Part shown: in pieces, positions 56,284 to 64,000 of the stretch | Layout of the letters: each line of letters opens with the position of its first letter | How positions within the stretch are numbered: position 1 is the stretch's first letter | Source of the DNA: Pseudorasbora parva | Taxonomy: Eukaryota > Chordata > Actinopteri > Cypriniformes > Gobionidae | Length of the DNA: 64,000 nucleotides | Direction: 5' to 3' | Assembly: GCF_024679245.1 (NCBI RefSeq) | Contig: NC_090177.1 | Location: 46,631,877 to 46,695,876, forward strand | Program-made: the position numbers and the translations under genes | Notes under the pieces: generated by a model | What the model was told of the DNA's origin: nothing | Databases searched by the model: none | The model's input: only the letters and a program-made list of their open reading frames with translations

Positions 56284-56840
56284 ATATGTTTAGCCTACCT
56301 ATGGCAACGTTTTTGCAAACCACAAAATATGTACCAATACGTACATATTGCAACAGTTTCAAAGTGAAATGTCCACTGGGTGGCGCTAAAAGCATATTTT
56401 TTTTCCAGAACAGATTTGCGTGAATCTGACATGTTTTGTTACGTTGTGTTTTTAACGTAGCCTACACCCACACTAAACCTACCCCAAAGTGTTAACAAAA
56501 CAAATGTGACAAAAATAAAATTGTGTCCATGTATTTTTAGCTTGTGTTTAGAACTCGTCTTTGAGCTCTTTTATCATGACTCGCTCGTTCTTCATGGGGT
56601 TCGTTCTCAAGCTTTTCGTATTGCAAATACAAATCTGTATCAGCTGAGCTATCGAGCAAATCTGGTGAATCAGAAAAGCAGAACATGGAGCTGTGACGCA
56701 AAATTCAAGATGTTTTAGTTTACAAACCATAGACTAAAAAAATGCAGTTTTTCTGCCTATAGTGTTAATTTCTGTTGGAATTCCTGCAGTGTGTATTGGT
56801 ACGTATTTTGTGGTTTGCAAAAATGTTGTCATAGGTACAT
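56284..56840. mobile_element. Inverted-repeat MITE
   Basis: GCAACGTTTTTGCAAACCAC (near 56302) is the inverse of the stretch at 56808-56830 (TTTTGTGGTTTGCAAAAATG). The arms are about 45 bp and contain ACGTACCAATAC. No protein. Confidence 0.65.
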
Positions 56841-57365
56841 TTTGCCAATGAGGTTGCTTGTTTTATGAGAAAAAAAAGATATGTAAATGTGCAGATGTGA
56901 ACATTTGTTTGTGGACCTGTGTTCGGAGGATTCAAACGATTTGTCAATGCTTGCACAAGAGCGCATATGAGGAAAACACTCGGACAGTGTGTGAAATAGT
57001 ATTACAATAAAGGAAAAGTGCCCATAGTTACCAAATTACCATTAATAGTGTTCAAATATAGGCATCATTGTTACTCTTACCGCTGTTTTCTCAGGTTGGA
57101 GCTGGAATTATTGTATGCTGAGATGACAGTTCATTTTGGTGCATTAAATTCTTTTTGACATCTTGGACTGAAAACAGGCTGAACTTGAGGCCACGCACGG
57201 GTGATCTGCCGTAGCTCACACACATCTCTCTCTGCTTCGTCCATCATTTTCTGACTAAACGCGCGCTAATTTTATGCGTGTGATGCATATCCACCTCTCG
57301 CGAAGCAGCCTCTCCAACGTTTCGCGAGACTTGCGAACAAGTCATAACTTATTTTAAAATATATA

Positions 57366-58448
57366 ATTGACCCTTCGCTAAGCCCCGCCCCCCGTAGTTA
57401 CTGTTGCTACGCCTGTCAAGCTTTCGCGCCTGGCACGTCTATTACAGTATGTATGCGCCGGTGTCAGACATTTCCGAGGAGATAATTAGTCATTTCTGGT
57501 GAACAGGGGAAATATCTGAGAGAGTAGTATCTGCAGTATGTATTTGCGGGATATATCCGCGACATATTATGCAACCGATTACAGAATAATTTCAATAAAA
57601 TTGAAGCTAAAGCCTATGGTCTCAGCGCAATCAGCAGCTGCCTCATATGTATGTTCATGCACAACAGGGTAAGTAAAATGAGAAAATAATCGAATAATTA
57701 TAAATCAAACAACTTATCAATAAATCTTGTGGAATAAACACAAGACATTAGCCTGAAAACTTTGCAATGATTCTCCGGCTTAACGTTATATTTAGCGCGC
57801 CGGGCTACTGCTCACATGTCGTGTGTCTATAATCTACTCCTTGGACCTGGCACTAGCCTGAGATTCTGACCTGAGCCATTCATCAAAAACCACACATTTA
57901 CTGAAACCTTATAACAGAAAGCCAGTCTCTCAAACATGATGGGTTTTATTAATATTATAAACACAGCCACTGCAACAATCCTCATGCTGAAGGTCTTAAT
58001 TTGCACACATTTTGTCTAAACAAAACTACAATACAAAACTAATAAATAAAGCTAAGACAGTTCTTTTTATAGTCTATATACTGCATCATATGTAATAACT
58101 TGCATCAGTCAAAAACCTCATGTATTTTCAGTTTGTTGAAGCAAACGTAGGTGTTTTTGTTAATCCTGACGACATTTAACGTTGTGAATGGGGTCTCACA
58201 CACACTGTTTGATTCAAGGCTGGTATTTCTTACCTTCAGTTTTATTTTTTGGGGAAGGAAAAAAAAATACACCATCTGTCCAAACTTTTAGGATAGGCAT
58301 CAGATTTGCACAATCCATGCGCACAGATTTGCATCGGCATGTTTCCCTCGCTCGAAAGCTTGACAGACCTTCCGTGCCTAGTTACGGTTGCTAAGCCACG
58401 ATTGGCCTGTGGTGGTATTTGGGCGTGGCTTAGCGAAGGGTCAATTAA
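57366..58448. mobile_element. Inverted-repeat element with TTGACCCTTCGCTAAGCC ends
   Basis: The left arm AATTGACCCTTCGCTAAGCC and the right arm GGCTTAGCGAAGGGTCAATT are perfect complements over about 20 bp. Second-rank similarity (GCTTGACAG / CTGTCAAGC, GTAGTTACTGTTGCTA / TAGTTACGGTTGCTAA) continues inward. It is about 1.08 kb with no supportable ORF. Confidence 0.7.
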
Positions 58449-58649
58449 TTATCACCATTGACATTAGCGGAGGAACACCACCGAATGTAACGAAGTAAAA
58501 GTACAGTTTTTTCACAAGAAATGTACTTGAGTAAAAGTAAAAGTACCCATTTTTAAATATACTCTGAAAGTACAAGTTACCCAAAAAATGTACTCAAGTA
58601 AATGTAACGAAGTAAATGTAATTTGTTACTACCCACCTCTGACAGTAGT

Positions 58650-59573
58650 TGTGCATCCCAGACATCTAAACACGGCATTTTTTACATTTTCAAAAATGTA
58701 ATAATAAATAATTTAATGTAATTTATAAGCTGTTTTTTACATGGGTCAAATTTTATCAGGGGAATACCTGAACCGCATTTTAAATGAATTGTTTATAAAT
58801 AAAATTAAATACACAATGAATAATAACAAATATGTTACTAAAATTAATTGAGTTTAGTTCTAGTTTTAGCTAAATATAAAAATTTAAATACCATACATTT
58901 TCAAAGAGTTGAAGAAGATAAAAAGTAAATAGTTTAAGTTGAAACCCCCTGGGATCCTCCAGGGTACTCCACTATGAAATAAATGCTTCAGACCCTCTCT
59001 GGACATGAGGGGTAAGATGAGCCTCTGTGCACCATGTCACAGCACATGTTAAGTTAGTCTGCCAACGCCTTTCCAGAGCCAATATTTTGTTTGTACTCAT
59101 TTTATTTCAAAGAATAATCTTTAAAGTTTAAATTAGATCTAAATCAAATCTTAAAAGTCTGAATAAAGTCTTCTAAAGTAATCTTCTTAGTCTTCCTATA
59201 AGACAACTGTGTAACATCTGATGCCACGTTGTAGAAATGATTTCCTTAAATTCCCACTAAAGTAAGTATATTTCTTACTAAAATCGTCTGTTCTAAAACT
59301 TTAGCTTGTTTAAAATTTTAAATCTTAGATCTTATTTTTACAAATATTCAAGCAGGTCTTGATTAATAACCATTAACAATGGATGAACCTATGCAATGAA
59401 ACACGTTTGTCACAAATCTGTATGTTTAAAAAAAAAAAAAAGTAGAAATATGTCATTTGTTTTTAATAGATTCCTATTATGTGGGAAGTCAAGTGACACA
59501 CAGTCATTAATGGCAGCTTCAGGCTATAGGTGATGTGGTGATTTGAAGACCAGATGTTTCTCTTTGGTCAATG
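58650..59573. other. AT-rich spacer before the Gmr1-type element
   Basis: No gene or clearly bounded repeat. The sequence ends at the truncated 5' LTR. Confidence 0.4.
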
Positions 59574-59908
59574 GAAAGAGCCGCGGGACGAGCGGTAAGT
59601 GAGTGGGTTGGAAGCAGATTAATAACACCTGTCTCTTGTTCCAGTAATGAGCGCGGAGAGGGTACAAAACATCGGTGGAACCGGAGATCGAGGAGAGAGA
59701 GAGTCGGACTGTTGGTGCGACACACACAAGAGACTGAGTTGAACCCGGAAGCCGGAAGTGCTGTGAACCGGAAGTGATTATTGAGTTTGACTGAAGGCAC
59801 ACATTGAGTGTGTTATTGACTTTGCTTTACAATAATAAAAGAGAAGCATCAACAGTCCAGCCGACCCCTGTGTCCTCTTCCTTCCTTACTATATCGAACT
59901 TACTACAC

Positions 59909-59926
59909 TGGTGCCGAAACCCGGGA
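59909..59926 (+). promoter_or_regulatory. Primer-binding site for tRNA(Phe)
   Basis: TGGTGCCGAAACCCGGGA, one base after the LTR end (TACTACA), equals the reverse complement of the 3' end of vertebrate tRNA(Phe) including CCA, as I recall that tRNA. Confidence 0.85.
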
Positions 59927-59950
59927 AGGAAGCAGGACAGCGCCGCCGCC

Positions 59951-60634
59951 ATGACAACACCAACGCCCTCCGCCACGCCGTTTGCGGACATCATCACCTC
60001 TCTCGCGGCCCTCCATCAGGAGCAACACCAATCCATGCTGGACCTGCGGGCAGACCAGGAGCGCCGCTTCGAGGCCATTGTCCGCGGCCAGCAAGAGGAC
60101 CGCGAGAGGTTCCGGAGCTGGATAGACCGGGAGGTTCGCACCGAAGCCGCCGGGCTCGCCAGCGCACCGGTCCACGTGCCCCTACACAAGATGGGGCCAC
60201 AGGACGATCCCGAGGCCTTCATCGACCTCTTTCAGAAGGCAGCGGAGGCCTGCGGGTGGCCCCGGGCACAGTGGCCGGTGCGCCTCATACCACTGCTCAC
60301 TGGAGAAGCCCAGGCGGCCGCCCAACAACTGCCGGTGGCGAACCTCCTGGATTATGAAGATCTGAAGAGGGCCATCATCCAGCGGGTCGGCCGGACCCCC
60401 GAGCAGCATCGTCAGCGGTTCCGCTCGCTGGAGTGGGGTGAGGCCGGTCGGCCCTTCGCGATGGCCCAACAGCTCCGGGACTGCTGGGGTCGGGCGGGGA
60501 TAACGGTTCCGGTTCCACCCCCCCTCCGCGCTCATTTTCCAACCCACTCCCCGCCGCAGGGGCGGCGGGCAGGCCTGGGCTGGCCTGCTGGCGGTGCGGC
60601 GACCCGGACCATTTTGTGGACCGATGTCCGATGA
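59951..60634 (+). pseudogene. gag of the Gmr1-type element, internally deleted
   Basis: The ATG at 59951 lies in a strong context (GCCGCCGCCATGA) and is preferred over the upstream in-frame codons from 59804, which cover the LTR and primer site. The N-terminus is helical (QEQHQSMLDLRADQERRFEA). Then comes a capsid-like core (PEAFIDLFQKAAEACGWPRA, LTGEAQAAAQQLP). After AMAQQLRD, near 60480, the frame jumps into Pro/Ser-rich sequence and reads on to 60634 out of register. The proper register (pol frame) gives a zinc knuckle CWRCGDPDHFVDRC from 60586. The middle to C-terminal half of capsid is therefore deleted with a frame change. Confidence 0.75.
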
Positions 60635-63600
60635 TGGACATCGGGACAATGATCCGGGTCCCGGACTTCCAGCGGACCACCCCTGATCAAGCAGGAGAGT
60701 ACCAAATTCCTGTGAGTATCAAGGGGGGTACATATCAGGCCTTGGTGGATTCAGGATGTAACCAAACCTCGATCCATCAAAGCCTGATGCAGCCTGGGGC
60801 ATTGGATACAAGCCGCATGGTTAAGGTGCGGTGTGTGCACGGGGATGTGGTGGAATATCCGGTTGTCCCAGTCACGATACAGTTTAGGGGAGAAAATCAT
60901 AGTGTTGAGGTGGCGGTTAGTCCCCACCTCTGGCATCCGCTAATTCTGGGGACGAATTGGCCCGCCTTTCCGGCGTTATTGGGGTCGTTATGTGCGGATG
61001 CCGCTTGGGAGAACAAGGCTAGGAACGGGGCGGTGCGTGTGCAGGTTGGCGAGACTGATACGGGGCCCTCGGGAACCGCTTCAGAGGAACCGAGCGGGGT
61101 CGAGAGACTGATTCTCTCGGACCGCGATGACTTCCCTCTGGAGCAGTCTCAAGACGAGACCCTAAAACATGCTTTCCAGCAGGTCCGCACTATCGACGGT
61201 CAGTCCCTCCAACCCGCATTGCCCGTCACGTATCCTTATTTTGCCATAATTAAGGACAGGTTGTATCGAGTGACCCAAGACGCTCAGACAAAAGTGGATA
61301 CAACCCAGTTGTTAGTACCAAAGAGCCGCCGGGAAATGCTTTTCCAGGCGGCTCACTCTAACCCGATGGCGGGCCACCTGGGACAGGCGGCCACGCTGAA
61401 TCGTTTAATGACCCGATTTTTTTGGCCAGGCATTCATGACAATGTGCGCAGGTGGTGCGCGTCTTGTCCTGAATGTCAGTTGGTGAATCCACTGGCCGCC
61501 CCAAAAGCGCCATTGCGCCCCCTTCCATTAATGCAGGTCCCCTTCGAGAGAATTGCGATGGACCTCATCGGGCCATTAGAGCGATCCGCACGCGGACATC
61601 GTTTTGCGCTAGTTATCGTGGACTACGCAACACGATATCCGGAAGCAGTGGCTCTCCGCAACATCTCTGCGAAGAGTGTTGCGGACGCACTGTTTCGTTT
61701 AATCTCCCGAGTGGGGATTCCGAAAGAAATCCTCACTGATCAAGGCACGGCGTTTATGTCACGCACGTTAAGCGAATTGTACGGATTATTGGGCATTAAA
61801 TCCATTCGGACAAGCGTCTATCACCCACAAACAGACGGCTTGGTCGAACGATTTAATCGCACTCTTAAATCCATGATCCGTAAATTCGTACAGGAAGACG
61901 CCAAAAATTGGGATCGGTGGCTAGAACCCCTCTTATTTGCTGTGCGGGAGGTCCTGCAAGCCTCCACGGGGTTTTCCCCCTTCGAGCTTCTCTACGGACG
62001 GCAGCCCCGGGGGGTGCTGGACGTCCTACGAGAAACTTGGGAGGAGGGACCTTCTTTGGCCAAGAACGAAATTCAATATGTGCTGGACTTGCGAACAAAA
62101 CTCCACACTTTGGGGCGGCTATCTAGGGAGAATTTGTTACAAGCCCAGGACCGCCAAAGCCGGTCGTATAACAGGGGTACGAGACTACGCAAATTCACAC
62201 CGGGAGAGAAAGTGCTCGTATTACTCCCTACATCGAGCTCTAAATTAATGTCAAAGTGGCAGGGGCCGTTTGAGGTCGCACGACAGGTTGGAGACCTCGA
62301 TTATGAAGTGATACGGTCCGATAGGAACGGGGCACGTCAAATATACCACCTCAATCTCCTGAAGAAATGGAATGAGGTGGAATCAGTGTTGTTGGCAACG
62401 GTGATCGGGGGAGAGGATGATCTCGGGCCAGAGGCAAGCATCAAAGCACAATCGGTCGCGCTGGCCCCTGGGGGAGATCACCTCTCACCGTCCCAACTCA
62501 CTGATCTATCAAAACTACAGGCGGAATTCGCCGACGTGTTTTCGCCCCTACCGGGACGTACCAACTTAATCCAGCACCATATCGAGACCGAGCCGGGCGT
62601 GGTAGTTCGCAGCCGGCCGTATCGTTTACCTGAACACAAGAAAAAAGTAGTTCAGGAAGAATTAGGGGCAATGCTCGATATGGGAGTAATAGAGGAGTCC
62701 AACAGTGACTGGGCGAGCCCGATCGTTTTGGTCCCTAAGACCGACGGCTCGGTCAGGTTCTGTGTGGACTACCGCAAGGTGAACGCAGTGTCGAAATTCG
62801 ACGCGTATCCAATGCCGCGGGTTGACGAGTTGCTTGATCGGCTGGGCACGGCTCGATTTTATTCGACATTGGACTTAACGAAGGGCTATTGGCAGATCCC
62901 CTTGTCTCCATTGTCCAAAGAAAAGACAGCTTTCACCACGCCGTTTGGATTGCACCAATTCGTCACGCTTCCTTTCGGTTTGTTCGGGGCGCCCGCTACC
63001 TTTCAGCGCCTCATGGACAGGATTTTGCGTCCCCATGCCGCATATGCTGCTGCCTATCTGGACGATATCGTGATTTACAGTCACGATTGGCAGCGGCATA
63101 TGCAGCATGTTAGGGCGGTGTTGAGGTCGCTGAGGGGAGCGGGGCTCACGGCCAATCCGAAGAAGTGTGCAATTGGGCGGGTGGAGGTAAGGTATCTGGG
63201 CTTCCACTTGGGTCAGGGACAGGTGCGTCCCCAAATTGATAAGACCGCCGCAATTGCAACCTGTCCGAGACCCAAGACCAAAAAGGAGGTAAGGCAGTTC
63301 TTGGGGCTGGCGGGATATTATAGACGGTTTATACCAAATTATTCGGACCTCACCAGCCCTCTGACTGATCTTACTAAAAAAGGGGGTTCCAGATACGGTC
63401 CAATGGACGGAGCCGTGCCAGCAGGCCTTCACCCGAGTTAAGGCTGCTCTATGTGGCGGGCCGCTTTTACACTCCCCTGACTTTTCTCTCCCTTTTCTGT
63501 TGCAGACTGACGCGTCGGACAGGGGGCTGGGCGCAGTCCTGGCCCAGGAGGTGGAGGGGGGAGAGCGGCCGGTGCTGTACATTAGCCGTAAGCTCTCAAA

Positions 63601-63852
63601 GAGAGAGGCTAAGTACAGCACCATCGAAAAGGAGTGCCTTGCCATCAGGTGGGCCGTTCTCACCCTCCGCTACTACCTTCTGGGGCGGGAGTTCACCCTC
63701 TGTTCGGACCACGCTCCTCTCCAATGGCTCCACCGCATGAAGGATACCAACGCGCGGATCACCCGTTGGTATCTAGCTCTTCAGCCTTTTAAGTTCCAGG
63801 TGGTCCACAGGCCGGGTGCTCAGATGGCTGTGGCCGACTTCCTCTCCAGAAA
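60586..63852 (+). pseudogene. pol of the Gmr1-type element: PR-IN-RT-RNase H, one frameshift
   Basis: Numbered from the codon at 60616. Protease DSG at 45-47. Integrase zinc site (His 246 and HLG; CASCPEC near 280-286), and DDE at Asp 316 (AMDLIGPL), Asp 375 (LTDQGTAF) and Glu 411 (LVERFNRT), with a D-35-E spacing. A GPF motif near 551. RT follows, with FCVDYRKVNAVS, LPFGLFGAPATFQRL and YLDDIV at 814-817. An extra G near 63385 (AAAAAAGGGGG) ends the frame at 63441. The RNase H continues in the next frame (TDASDRGLGAVLA, CSDHAPLQW). All catalytic residues checked are present. Gag and pol share the downstream frame, as if made as one polyprotein. Confidence 0.88.
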
Positions 63853-63853
63853 T

Positions 63854-63880
63854 GGGGGGGGGGGGGGGGGGGGGGGGGGG
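63854..63880. repeat. Poly-G run (27 G)
   Basis: Twenty-seven consecutive G residues between the end of pol and the polypurine-like tract before the 3' LTR. Its length may be unstable or misassembled. Confidence 0.9.
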
Positions 63881-63925
63881 CTGCAGGCCGGACGGCTCCC
63901 CGGCCTGAGTCGGGCGGTGGGGGTA

Positions 63926-64000
63926 TGTGGCAAGGGGGGCGTGGTTCAGCGAGGTCTGCAGCGGGAGAAAGAGCCGCGGGACGAGCGGTAAGTGAGTGGG
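63926..64000 (+). repeat. Start of the 3' LTR
   Basis: TGTGGCAAGG follows a purine-rich GGGCGGTGGGGGTA. From GAAAGAGCCGCGGGACGAGC on, it equals the 5' LTR at 59574. It is cut by the window end. Confidence 0.85.

Larger units (their letters stand above)
59574..64000 (+). mobile_element. Ty3/gypsy element of Gmr1 type (integrase before RT), continues past the window
   Basis: The 5' LTR (59574-59907) is missing its first about 50 bp compared with the 3' LTR, which begins TGTGGCAAGG at 63926 and is cut by the window end. A tRNA(Phe) primer site, gag, and a pol with the order protease, integrase, RT, RNase H follow. That order, with GPF-type integrase end and gypsy-type RT, defines the Gmr1 group described from cod and other deuterostomes. 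Damage is light: one internal gag deletion and one extra G in pol. Confidence 0.88.

Noticed and set aside
59804..59950. Upstream start for the Gmr1-type gag
   Set aside because: The codons cover the end of the LTR and the tRNA primer site; the ATG at 59951 has the better context and the family-like N-terminus.

Overview
The window looks like a transposon-packed piece of a teleost genome, most likely a cyprinid. That is inferred from the element content: Tx1/L1- and I-type LINEs, Harbinger, several hATs, TTAA-flanked THAP elements, three Ty3/gypsy-like families and long TA, GT and poly-G tracts. I found no convincing host gene, no structural RNA gene and no CRISPR array. Almost all recognisable protein sequence belongs to mobile elements. 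Most of these are broken, many are nested, and the nesting can often be proved from target-site duplications (TSDs).

Layout, left. 228-7974 is a minus-strand Kolobok-like element (TTAA target, THAP exon). It is split by an element with long inverted arms (1878-7414), which itself holds a hAT (2005-3528), a MITE (4805-5382) and a second Kolobok-like copy (5985-7120). 8284-26752 is one old minus-strand solo LTR with CGTA TSDs. It was split twice: by a full-length L1/Tx1-type LINE with both ORFs intact (8836-14390), and by an 11-kb LTR element of its own family (14973-26146). The 5' LTR of that 11-kb element contains a foreign solo LTR (16211-17531). The 11-kb element has gag and an integrase remnant but no reverse transcriptase, while its two LTRs are almost identical.

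Middle. A minisatellite with a unit of about 49 bp occurs in four blocks (about 27400-27898, 33176-34068, 46709-47165, 51537-52645), separated by insertions. These are a minus-strand Ty3/gypsy element with canonical domain order (27899-32392), a hAT MITE with a perfect 8-bp TSD (32409-33175), and a short non-autonomous LTR element (34069-46708). The last carries a decayed I-type LINE in its 5' LTR and a further insertion in its 3' LTR. That insertion has a perfect 20-nt initiator-tRNA(Met) primer-binding sequence and itself holds a 5.2-kb Harbinger (41215-46418). Part of this arrangement is repeated at 50835-52645 without the Harbinger. Between the two copies are a second piece of the minus-strand gypsy and a truncated hAT.

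Right. 53616-55105 is a short, well-bounded Kolobok-like element with a clean THAP exon. 55751-58641 is a hAT-like element containing two smaller inverted-repeat elements. From 59574 to the window end is a Ty3/gypsy element of the Gmr1 type: in pol, integrase lies before reverse transcriptase and RNase H. It uses a tRNA(Phe) primer site and is broken by one extra G and an internal gag deletion.

The elements probably depend on each other in trans: RT-less and transposase-less copies outnumber the intact ones. Only the L1/Tx1-type LINE appears capable of encoding all its own proteins.
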